Positions 12,000 through 20,985 of a stretch of 64,000 nucleotides of DNA are shown here, one piece after another. The notes beneath the pieces are model-generated. The model was not told where the DNA came from and ran no database searches. It worked only from the letters and a program-made list of their open reading frames with translations. The position numbers were made by a program, and so were the translations under genes. How positions within the stretch are numbered: position 1 is the first letter of the stretch; each line of letters starts with the position of its first letter. The stretch comes from Sipunculus nudus (taxonomy: Eukaryota; Annelida; Sipuncula; Golfingiida; Sipunculidae), in NCBI GenBank assembly GCA_026874595.1, contig CM049318.1, forward strand, positions 36,417,956 through 36,481,955. Reading direction: 5' to 3'.

Positions 12000-14413
12000 G
12001 ACTGCTTTCTAAAACATGACTGCATGCAATCACCTGTTCGTGTCTTCACATCCTGATCTTTTTGTTCTGGTTGTGTCTGTGTTCATGAAAATAAACATAC
12101 CTTTAAGTTAATTATTAATTTACTATCATACCAAATCACAGACAATATAATATGATAATGTAAAAGAATGTTTTACAAAATAATATCATAAATATTAATT
12201 CGATATCTCATATAATGAAACAAAAAATTTGAAATAATACAAAATTATATCAAATGATATAAAAAATATAATATATTATAACTGCTATATACAGTAATCT
12301 AATATAACATAGTATAATATAATACATTTCCGGAGTTCGTTTGAGTCACAGATAAAGCGATATATGAGAAAGAGTAGGAAAATATAATATAGTATAAAGT
12401 AATGTTTTATATTTTATGTTTATTTTATGACTACTAACCCACTATTAAAATGTCCTTTTCCCAGTTAAAATGTATATATATGTATGTGTGTGTGTGTGTG
12501 TCGACGCTTCTGTACACACCACAAAGCTCCACCATGTATACAGACTTAATACATAAACGTTTTTGCACATTTTTCTTCGGTATAATAAAAATGCTTACTG
12601 TTGGAACAAACGATCTGGTTCTGCAACGGAAAAAAATACATGAATGTTTCCACGTTCTGATTACATCATGCTTCATATTGTTTTACTCATTGTAAAAACT
12701 AGTTGCCTCGGTAATGAGTGTATGCGTCCATACCCGTCCGTGTGTGTGTGTGTTTGTGTGTGCGTTCACAACATAACACAACATAACAGATCTCTTGATC
12801 TGTCCAGGGCATTTCGGGGATTGGCCAATGAAATACTACTTAGATTTTGGTGTAGATCCGGCACATGTTCGAAATTCAGGAACATTATCAAGGAATATTC
12901 CCAAATGTACAGTCACTTATGCACGAATAAACCTAACTGGCAAAGTGAATGCAAACACATGTTTTCGGAGCATACCATATTAGGGACCCCCCACCCCCAC
13001 GCAATTACACAAACACGCACGCACATGGCGGAATCTGTTGGATTCCTTAGAATGCAGATTTCTAGCTGCATTTCTATTGTGTAAAACTTAATTCCACACT
13101 TCATATTATGCAATAAGACCCTTAACGATCGAAATGGAGGCCCATTAAAATCGGTCATATCCACAAGTCCGTTCCACAGCTGGTGAGAGTGTAGTGTATT
13201 TTAAGGTATATTACCAGGGGGAATTTCTTTTAGGAAAATGAATATTGCTAGGGAAATCTGAGGGATGAGATGTGTTTGTTCACAACATAACTCACGCAAT
13301 CATAAACGAAATCCCATGACATTTTCAGGGTATTTCGGAAATGGGCAAATGAAGAATCGAATTGAGTTTGGTTTAGATCCGGCACATGATCGAAATGTCC
13401 TCTTTTCATTGCGTAATCAAAAAAAATTTCCAATATGGGAAGGGGATACCCCCTCCCATACCCTCACTAGGTACCTGTTACTAACCTTAATGGTTCATAT
13501 TTGAAAATGAACATAAATATATTTTCATACACTAACATATATAACGTATATTAATAATATTAATAATAATAAAATATATATATATATATATATATAAACG
13601 TATGTATATAAAAGTTTTCATAGTAAGCGCCCCTACCCCCCCCCCCCCCCCGTTTTTTAATTTCAGGATTCACCGGCCCCCTCCCCTTCTTCAATCCTGG
13701 CTACGCCCCTGGAAGCGGTTGGTACGCCGGACTTGTGCGCCACCCACGTGGGTTCGAATCCCGGACGAGCCCCTATTTTGTTACGAAGGCAAATTTTTCA
13801 GGGGAAAACACTGGGCCGATCCGGAATTCGAACCCATATGGTCAGCGCACGAGTCCGGCGTACCAACCGCTTCGCTAGCAAAGCAGTTCGGTCCGCTTTT
13901 ATGTCACCCCGTAACACTAAACAAAGATGGCTTATAATGTAAGGATATATCTGATCTGTCATATCATTGGAAAGAGTCATTTGTTGTAAAATTTAAACTT
14001 GGGATTAATTTCAAATTCCTTATTGCAATATCAGTCACCTACTTTGTATATAGTTCTTGAATAGTTTTCTGCAAAATCAATAAAAACATGTATGTATTTT
14101 TAATAAATCATCTACAATAAAAAAAAAACATTAGTAGATCTGCTGTTAAACGAACCTTTGTACAATCTGAACTATTGTCCATTAATAAGTATTTTTTTTA
14201 TTGTGCAGTCTTTCTTAATATTAGTATAATCAAGGAAGTATCGTAGTGAAGGCATCTTCCCACGATTTATACTTTGATACCAAATAATAAAAATAAAACT
14301 TACATTTGAGCGTCGCTGGGTGTCGTAGCCTGTGTCGTGGAAATATCGCCTTCTGTTGCAGCTCGAGCCCAAAAAAGGAGGAGAACAAGACTAGTGGCCA
14401 CTTCCGCTCTCAT
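2428..14413 (-). CDS. Secreted MAM-CUB protein, paralogue of gene A (gene B), partial
   Basis: Seven exons are recognised: 14304-14413 (signal peptide), 8971-9111, 7171-7368 and 4663-4751 plus 3948-4023 (MAM), 3241-3371 and 2428-2647 (CUB). The domains and splice phases match gene A, but the three TSP1 repeats are absent and the MAM C-terminal part is split by an extra intron. Exon 1 ends in phase 2 while the first MAM exon needs phase 1, so at least one linker exon between 9.1 and 14.3 kb is missing from this model (gene A has three small ones there). The last recognised exon ends at a donor in phase 1. No trypsin-like exon was found between 1 and 2427, so the 3' end is unresolved and may lie outside the window. 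Likely secreted or extracellular; function unknown. Confidence 0.8.
3078..3203 (+). repeat. Short interspersed repeat (GTGGTATAGCCGTGTTAGTC ... CTTCGTCAGATGG)
   Basis: The pattern (GTATAGCCGTGTTAGTCTG, AGACTAAC...TTTATTA, ACGAGCTTTCGAAGTA, CTTCGTCAGATG) resembles a repeat type widespread in animal genomes. It lies in an intron of gene B. One copy here; identification is from memory of the pattern. Confidence 0.4.
3241..3371 (-). CDS. Gene B exon: first half of CUB
   Basis: Acceptor gcttacag|GTATT, donor ATCG|gtaagt, phase 1 to 0. It reads GICPPNVVVKTENQGSILSP, GYPSNLTCRWLISVPDVS. The equivalent gene A exon begins with three TSP1 repeats that are missing here. Confidence 0.85.
3948..4023 (-). 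CDS. Gene B exon: MAM C-terminal part, second piece
   Basis: Phase 0 to 1. It reads VVSSGIGGVAIDDITVTSG, then IC, the MAM end motif (GGVAIDDI...C). Its 3' splice donor is GC type: GCAG|gcaagt, the standard consensus for GC-AG introns. Confidence 0.78.
4024..4662 (-). other. Gene B-specific 639-nt intron flanked by 11-bp direct repeats
   Basis: Both splice sites lie inside identical 11-bp copies of GGATACAACCT (plus strand, 4015-4025 and 4654-4664), which read AGGTTGTATCC on the coding strand. Each copy supplies AG|GT. The aligned position in gene A has no intron. The interior is AT-rich with no recognised gene. Confidence 0.72.
4663..4751 (-). CDS. Gene B exon: MAM C-terminal part, first piece
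   Basis: Acceptor tgaacag|GAGGC, phase 1 to 0. It reads GGKGGDWHNAKVSVDL and ARIGFTVAQ, parallel to GSKGNAWQKVNLTL and IGFSVVQ in gene A. The donor CGCAG|gttgta lies inside an 11-bp direct repeat (see the intron entry). Confidence 0.78.
5371..6751 (+). mobile_element. Helitron-like non-autonomous element with ~181-bp tandem core (pearl/HINE type)
   Basis: The 5' end ATGCCCCCGCC (5371-5381) is the exact reverse complement of GGCGGGGGCAT at 6718-6728. The 5' end also forms a hairpin (5371-5399). The 3' end has a perfect hairpin GTGTCG-TTC-CGACAC (6731-6745) directly before ATCTAG. The core holds about seven ~181-bp repeats. This matches bivalve 'pearl' elements, regarded as Helitron-like; family assignment is inferred. 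It lies in an intron of gene B. Confidence 0.7.
5450..6650 (+). repeat. ~181-bp tandem repeat, about 7 copies
   Basis: CATGTACGGACTTTTTTTCG and GACCAGTTACAGATCGAGTT recur near 5450, 5636, 5816, 5997, 6177, 6357 and 6537. Copies diverge towards the 3' side. Confidence 0.92.
6855..7145. repeat. MITE-like inverted repeat next to gene B MAM exon
   Basis: CCAGACCTCCTTCGTTTTAA at 6889 is the approximate reverse complement of the segment at 7104-7141. The same TTTTAACCGCTGCTTT motif recurs at 10,425-10,560. It ends about 30 bp from exon 7171-7368. Confidence 0.5.
7171..7368 (-). CDS. Gene B exon: MAM domain, middle
   Basis: Acceptor tgtcgcag|GGTTA, donor AAAG|gtgagg, phase 1 to 1. It contains LYMYADVTLEPAGSMATMAT, VCASFWYYADGLNVGTYAL and VEIPWSDKG, parallel to gene A exon 6. 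Confidence 0.88.
8100..8215 (+). repeat. Second copy of the GGGGCGG(A/C)TCCAGGA repeat
   Basis: Contains GGGCGGCTCCAGGATTTAGG and GTCCCCATGTCCAGAAGGGG, matching 790-945 in inverted orientation. Confidence 0.5.
8590..8960 (+). mobile_element. tRNA-derived SINE, copy 1
   Basis: The head has A-box-like GGCCCAGGGAGAGAGCGCA and a B box GAGTTCGAATC. The body contains GTGTTTCACTCACAAACGAG. The tail is a hairpin TGGAGGCGTTTACCTCCA followed by A(10). A second copy at 55,091-55,495 (inverted) aligns end to end. The tail lies within ~20 bp of the splice donor of the gene B exon at 8971-9111. Confidence 0.82.
8971..9111 (-). CDS. Gene B exon: MAM domain, N-terminal third
   Basis: Acceptor ttttccag|CACTT, phase 1. 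It reads LFACDIDYNDCLQDLGGNFT, then WERTQGRD, parallel to gene A exon 5. The donor GGCA|gtaaga keeps phase 1 and the same domain length as gene A. A SINE tail begins within about 20 bp downstream of this donor. Confidence 0.85.
10390..10660 (+). repeat. Repeat related to 6855-7145, two ~100-bp units
   Basis: Two units share CTGCAGTCGT...ACCGCTGC-TTTTGCAG blocks (10,400 and 10,490). They run directly into the 32-bp minisatellite. Confidence 0.45.
10653..11767 (+). repeat. 32-bp minisatellite, about 35 copies
   Basis: The unit CCCGCTCTCGTTGGTCTGAT plus TACACCGAGACA repeats with small variants. Open frames across it are repeat translations, not genes. It lies in an intron of gene B. Confidence 0.95.
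11923..11994. repeat. (TA)n microsatellite
   Basis: About 36 TA units in an intron of gene B. Confidence 0.95.
12755..12955 (+). repeat. Dispersed repeat, copy 1 (CAGGGCATTTCGGGGATTGG)
   Basis: Shares TTTTGGTGTAGATCCGGCAC and CACTTATGCACGAATAAACC with the inverted copy at 39,945-40,180, and GATCCGGCACATG with 13,270-13,420. Confidence 0.65.
13270..13420 (+). repeat. Dispersed repeat, copy 2
   Basis: Contains ATTTTCAGGGTATTTCGGAA and TTTAGATCCGGCACATGATC, aligning to 12,755-12,955. Confidence 0.65.
13775..13916 (-). mobile_element. Short repeat with tRNA-like boxes and GTTACG ends, copy 1
   Basis: Minus strand begins TGTTACGGGGTGACATAAAA, has GGTTGGTACGCCGGACTCGT and GGGTTCGAAT (B-box-like), and ends CTTCGTAACA. 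Copies lie at 55,499-55,653 and 55,776-55,931. A plus-strand partial copy (13,709-13,775) abuts it. Confidence 0.7.
14304..14413 (-). CDS. Gene B exon 1: signal peptide
   Basis: ATG at 14413 opens MRAEVATSLVLLLFWARAAT, a good signal peptide, followed by a Thr-rich linker. It ends CAAAT|gtaagt in phase 2, the same phase as gene A exon 1. Confidence 0.75.
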
Positions 14414-17400
14414 GGTGAAACACAGGACGCGCTACCAGCTGTAATAAACAACGCACGTGTACAGCAGACGACACAGAACCAAACCGCTAGAATTTCTTTC
14501 AAGTAGACTTAGACCTCAGCTCATCAAGCGTCACAGAAACTGGTTAATTAACATTCATAGAAGGCAAAGGTAGATAATTATATGTTTTTGAACTCTTATG
14601 AAATATGTTTATATACCTCGGTAAACAAACGTCTTCAAGCTGTGTTTTAATCAATAATAACAAATCTACATTAAGAAATTCCTTAGCCTTTGCCCAGTAT
14701 ATAAAAGAATCTTGATCAGCTCTTCTTCTCGTGTTAGTACTGAATTTCCCCTCCACATATTAGCAATACTGTGAATATCGCATGGGTAAAAAGGAAGTAA
14801 AATTCACTCTGTGTCAACACATTGATGCAAATTGGGTTATCCAATTTATTCAAGTTATTCAATTTATATTAAAACTGCAGCATAAAACGATGCTAAATTT
14901 ACAGAATTCCATTTATAATTAATAATGCAACAAAATGTTTTCTTTGTATCTAAAATTTCCCTGTATGAATTTGATATTGGTTGATATCAGTTTCAGTAAA
15001 ATCTGTAAAATAGTTGCTCCCTGACTAGTTGAAGGGGGGGGGGGGGGTTGGTGCGGGCACCACAGCTTATGCAGCCTGTAGGTCTTCTATCAATATCCAT
15101 AAATATTATTACTGTTTTTTTTTACCTTTAATCATTTTCTCATATACAGACCATCCAATAGTTTTAAGGACAGATAAACACTGTCAATCATATATCAAAA
15201 TGCCATAACACAAGAGCAAACGAAAAACGAAGATTAGGGATGACGATGGTTTCACAGCGTCCCCTCTATGAGCCACATCAAATTGACAACCAAATTGGTT
15301 TGTATACGCTAAATGTTAAATTATTTAATCATTCAGTTACTATCAAGTCACTCACTTACCTTAACGAAAACAATTGTCAAAGCAGCCTACTAAATAAGCC
15401 AGCTAACTTTAAACTTGTGCTTGCATCCACCTCAAAATTGCCAGGTTTGTACACAACAGCAATGTGACCTTTTTTATTTGTTTAAGCATTTGGTGCAGAA
15501 CTCATTCTTGACTCTGGGTATTTTTTACTCAGTTGACGGGACTACAGAGGTATCCATTACGACAGAGACCTGTTATAAATTATTTACCACTATGGGATGT
15601 CTCACGTACGCATAAAAGCTTGACATTAATGATCTCGGCTTTTGATCTTTATACATTTATCTTGTCCCCTTAATGTTTCAAAACGGGAGACATTTCTGCA
15701 ATGAAAATTAGGCTATCCTTTATAATATTTTATTTCCATTTTTTTTAACATTTAACTCCGCGATCTGTGATATTTTTTTAACCAAGGACAGTTTCGACTG
15801 TCACACTTAAGATATACACTTACCCGTGCAGACACAATAAATTCTATTTTTACGTCACTTGTGTGGTTACATTCACCACTAAATTACCAGACATCATCAA
15901 CTCTTTTATGTCTGTACTTTTTAAGTGAGTGTGTGTTCAGGCGTAAAATTGAAAAGCAAATAAATTTCACATAATACTACATAATTATATAAATTTGTGA
16001 GGCAGATATAAAAATCCTTTTTAAACCAAGCTGTACACGTCTTCACATTTTCGATTGGATACACCAATCAAAGTCCAGTTCCAAACTAGGCACCACCCAA
16101 AAAGCACAATTTCCTGGACTTTGTATTTTTGTTACAGGCGGTACATCCATAATTTCGACATGTTACCTGTGACATGCTAGGTTTAGTTGGTACACAAAAG
16201 GGCAACCCCTTGAGCGGTTTCAAGAAACCGGGGAAATAAACCTGCCAGGGTTCGACAATGGTACGGGGATACACAAATGTATCCCGAGGACAGCGCTCAG
16301 GCTTAGAGAGTAAAGTGACAAGTAGACGTGTATCGTTAAAGTTAGACCAGGATAACGTTTTTAGTCGGACCACGCCCAAATCCTCATAGCATGATTCCTT
16401 TTTTTTACCTTCCAAATGCCAAAAAAGTAATCCTACCGCAAGATGGCATCATGAACAGGGGTTCTTTCTACATGGGTCGGAGGCAAGTGAACAAACGATC
16501 AACAGTTGTCCTTTCTCCATATCTAGACATACTCTAACAAGCTAAATCCAGCCATTTTTATTCAAAGGCTCTTCTCACCACGGGATTTCATTAAAATCGT
16601 TCAGTGACAGTATTATATTTTTATAATCAAACAGACAGACAAACATGGTTCACAATATGACGTAAACATGTCAGTCTGATTGTCTTTAATGCATCCATCA
16701 TGCAAACCTATTTACGTTTGTAAATACATGTACTTGATTTATACAAGTTTGTGGATAAAATATCCCTCTTGGCGAGGGAGGGAATACTGTTACGTGTGCG
16801 AGGAAATAGAAAACTTCAGAATTTATCTGAGACACGGTCTAAAAAGACTTAAACCACATAGGAGACACACTATTCATGGACTCAATACAGAAAGGACATA
16901 GTCAAGGCACGTGTGACTAAGAGACAGGACAGAAACGTCAGACTATCGGAAGAATATGAGGAAAATGTCGGACTATCTAAGGGAAACTGCAAAAACATCC
17001 GACTATTTAAGAGACAAAACAGAAAATAGGACTATATGGGAGACAACTTAGGAACGTCTTACTATTTTACAAACAAGCAGAAATGCAAGACGATCTAAGA
17101 TACCGAGGACATACTGCAGAATTATAAGACTATTTAACAGACAATAGAAAATTTGACTATTTTTGAGACTGTGCAGAAACATCGAACTATCTAAGACACA
17201 TCAGACTATATCTACGTACGCGAGAGAACGTCAAAGTAATAGTATCTAAACGGCACTGATAAAATGACAGAATGTCTAACGAACACAGCAGAAACATCCG
17301 AATATTTAAGAGACATGGAAATTTCAGACTATCCAAGAGTCCCAACAGTAAAGTCAGACTAACCCAAAGTGCTTAGAAACTTCAGATTATCCAAGAGTCC

Positions 17401-18233
17401 CAACAGTAACGTCAGACTAACCCAAAGTGCTTAGAAACTTCAGACTATCCAAGAGTCCCAACAGTAACGTCAGACTAACCCAAAGTGCTTAGAAACTTCA
17501 GACTATCCAAGAGCAAGTGCAGAAACTTCAGACCATATAAAGATACATATATTTTTGCTTTAATATGTTTATTTTCTGATGCTTTTAGTTCATTTTGACT
17601 GAACACAAACGTTTTCTAGCAAAACCACCCCAGCGCAGGAACCCCTCCTTTTCCTATGTCTCCTTTTCCAATATGTAAGACTATCTAATTGCACTAAAGA
17701 AACGTCAGAATGTTTAAAAGACAGCACAGAAACGTCTGACTTTCTAAAAGGCACGAAAGACGCGTCAGCCTTTACATGAAAGGATAATGCAAAAATGTCA
17801 GACTATCTAAGAGATCTTGAAGAAACGTCAGAATGAATACGAGACAGCTTGAAAACACCAGCCATTCTCGGAGTTCGGGATAAATAACAGTCTGTCAAAC
17901 CGGACGTGAAAACAATGCCAGACCATAAAAAACAGGAAGCAGGGGGTGTAAAAATATCAGACTATCAAACAATTCCATATATTTCCGTCCCTGTTTAAAA
18001 ATTCATCTTTTTTTCACTAACATTTATATTTTTCCATCACTTTGAAAATATCATTTTTTCCATTACATTTATATATTTCCATCACTTTTATTTTTTCAGG
18101 CACATTTTTATATTTCCGTCATCGACATCTCGTACATGGATCTTTTTTACAACAGGTCGTTGCTGATTTTATGTCAGAGCAGGAATTTCCCGCACTTATT
18201 AAACACTCATATAGTACAAACACAATAAAATAC
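14414..18233. other. Intergenic stretch between genes B and A
   Basis: No recognised gene. It holds a poly-G run (15,037-15,048) and a degenerate ~30-bp repeat field at 16,900-17,970. A 109-codon open frame at 16086-16415 (minus) was not recognised. Confidence 0.55.
16900..17970 (+). repeat. Degenerate ~30-bp tandem repeat field
   Basis: Variants of AGAAACGTCAGACTATCTAA and AGAGACA recur throughout, separated by unrelated bases. A sharper ~58-bp tandem (CAAGAGTCCCAACAGTAACG) with about 3 copies lies at 17,325-17,510. Confidence 0.75.
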
Positions 18234-18239
18234 TTTATT
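18234..18239 (-). promoter_or_regulatory. Candidate polyadenylation signal of gene A
   Basis: AATAAA on the minus strand about 240 nt past the stop codon of gene A. Position only; the region is AT-rich, so chance occurrence is possible. Confidence 0.35.
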
Positions 18240-18476
18240 TATCAATTTATTCCGTTATAAGTTTCAATGCTGATAAAAATCTTTTAAACTACTCCAGAAA
18301 ATACAAACAACTTAAACGCTCTTTTTGTAACATTACAACGATCCACTTAAATTTAAAAATTCTGTAAAATTTTGTCAATTACACTAAGGGTGTCATCATT
18401 ATAGAAACCGGGTAATCCGCTCCTTCATTATGTAAGCTTCCCCGTTCATCCGACCGCCTCGTGGTAATAGAGACAG

Positions 18477-18629
18477 TTACTTCTTTATTTCATCTTCAAT
18501 CCACTTTTTATAATGGAAAATATTTACAAATCCATTCGGTCCATCATAGTTTTCACCCTGAAAACTAAATGTCCCAGTTATGTGAAACCTTCCGTCGTAT
18601 TCACACATCAGCGGAGCAGCGTTGTCTCC
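18477..18629 (-). CDS. Gene A exon 13: pseudoprotease C-terminus and stop
   Basis: Acceptor gttttag|GGAGAC, phase 0. It begins GDNAAPLMC, aligned to GDSGGPLVC of active proteases, so position 195 is Asn711. It continues to FVNIFHYKKWIEDEIKK and TAA at 18477. Confidence 0.86.
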   Translation of the reverse strand, partial: GDNAAPLMCEYDGRFHITGTFSFQGENYDGPNGFVNIFHYKKWIEDEIKK

Positions 18630-20937
18630 CTAAAACAAAGAATGACGTATATTATTATTATTATAGTTAATTGATGTATCAATAATCAGCATTCTGAGAA
18701 CAAAGCAATCAGAAGAGTGTACAGTGAGGTAGTCGAGTCGACATCATCTGATCCTTAGTTCAAGTCCGAGTCAAAGCCACTCGAGTCCGAGTCCGAGTTT
18801 TTCAGGTTCGAATCGGAGTCCACCGTCTTCGAGTACGAGTCACTGGGAACCCGAGTCCAAGTCCGGGTCAGAGTCCAATGCAACAATCCATGCAAAAAGA
18901 ATTTTGAGATTATCGTGTGTATTTTAATGTTAGTTTACACGTGCTTTTTACTCGAATGCTTGATTATGTGTAGCTCCTGATACAGAGCTAATGCTTATAT
19001 ATCTTTGGTATATATCTTTGGTATATAAGTCGTTAATTGTTCGGTCAGTAGTTTGCACATGTGTATAAGTCTCTATAGAATGTGACAGATTTTTTTTTTC
19101 TTTTCTACTTGACTCGTGATGGACTTGGTCTGCGAGGAACCTCCTGTAGATGTCCGAGTCCCTGAAAAAGTGGTCTCGAGTCCAAGTCCGGACTCGAGAC
19201 CTACGTCACTGGTATATACTGTGGTTGGGTTTATTTTTCGCGAGGCTGAAAGTTCTTCATTTATGAACTTTCGCGAGGGTTTCATTTTCGCGATTGCACC
19301 AAAATCTGTTAAATCTATGTATATCAGGATCTGTATTGAATTTAAGTTTAGAAAAAAATCCTACAATACCTCACTAATTTTTGATTCAGCATTAAATATG
19401 GACTTGTATCATGGTCGATATATATCCGAATCTGTCTACGGCCAGATTTAGAAACCAGGAACGAATTAGGTTGTTGATGAGATTGTTTTCATAGGTCGTC
19501 TTAGTTGATGGGGCATCTTATTCCCGAGGTTTCAATTTTCACGATTATTTCACATTCGTGAATTTCGCGAAATTAAAACCCTCGTGTATAAAAAGTCAAG
19601 CACAGTATGTAAGCACATATCACAGAGCTATCACAGAAACAGAACAGAATGTCCATAGACTTATATCAGAGCCTTTTACAGTGGAACCCCGCATTGCGAC
19701 CACCCCGCAATTGCGACCACCGCCACAATTACGACCACTTTTCTTGGTCCCGCATAGACGATTCACGTAACTTACAGTTTCACAAATACGACCACCTCCA
19801 AATTACGACCAGTTTGGTCAGTCCCCAAGGTGGTCGTAATTGTGGGGTTCCACTGTATATGATGTACGGTTTTGTTACGAGTGGTCGATAAAATTCAATT
19901 ATATACTCATGGGTATGAAGGTGTTGTGAGCAGTATAAGATGTCCTACCACCTCACAGGAAAGTTTTGAGATTTAAAACCTTGTGTGCAATAAATACGTT
20001 AGTAAATTTAAAAGGCGTTTTTTTTTAAACCCTTTTTTTCGTTTACCTACACATCTACATTTTCCGATGCTAAGAGGGTTTTTGTAGGTATTTTTTCTGT
20101 TTAGATTGTTGAAATTAAAAACAGTAATTAAGAAATTAAGATAACAGCATTTAGACATTCCATAAGCTCATTACAGAAGTATATGTGACAGGTTAATGAG
20201 CAATCAACAAATAATTCATGACAAGAACAAAATTTTAATGATAAATTGTACGAACACTTTAACTAGACTTTATATCAGACTCTCTGATAATACACTTAGT
20301 GTTCTCAAAGCTTATGGAAAAGCCTCATGGAACAAAGAGATTCTTTTCTCCCACATTTTGTCCCACATTCCTTTGTACCACTTTTTGTCCCACATTCTAA
20401 TTATTTTGTCTTACTTTTTGTCCCACAATCCCATTCTTTTTATCCATTTTTGTTCCGCATTCCCATTCTTTTGTCCAACATTCCCACATTCCCACATTCA
20501 CTTTCTACTCACGTAAGAAGCGCTCCTGTCTCTAGGATTTTTCCCTGCACATATGAAGTATGGTTTGAGTTTAATACGGTATGTGTCCTCACAGTTACTG
20601 GTGCCCAGGACCTCAAGCTGAACCTCGCGCAACATCCTGCTGAGCGATCCTGCAATGGATATGGTTGTGTCAAGTAAGGAGTTCCAATGGTCTATGGACG
20701 AGCCCACGTGTGGTACCTAAAACTAGGCTGCACAGAGAGGGCTCGGAATGAATGATGCATGTATATTCTACATTAAACTCTTTATTATTATTATTATTAT
20801 ACAAACAGATCATGTTCCAGTGATGTAGAATCGAGAGGTCGTGACCTGGAAATTTTCTTTCTTTTATATGAAGATATGGCCGTTTATGAACCGACAGATT
20901 GAACTATGCATATATTATTATTTTACAAAGATTCCTT

Positions 20938-20985
<48 letters not shown>

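Noticed and set aside
12434-13084. Open frames up to 146 codons on both strands.
   Set aside because: They cross a (TG)n tract and a dispersed repeat also found at 13.3 and 40.0 kb; no domain or splice context.
13709-13916. Possible tRNA gene (GGTTCGAATCC).
   Set aside because: It is part of a repeated element with three further copies; no full tRNA fold.
16086-16415. 109-codon minus-strand open frame with several cysteines.
   Set aside because: No signal peptide, domain or splice partner recognised; too little to call a gene. A profile search would decide.
20650-20710. Extending gene A exon 12 upstream to an acceptor near 20,710.
   Set aside because: Phase from exon 11 would not match or would meet a stop; the 20649 acceptor preserves phase and the trypsin alignment.
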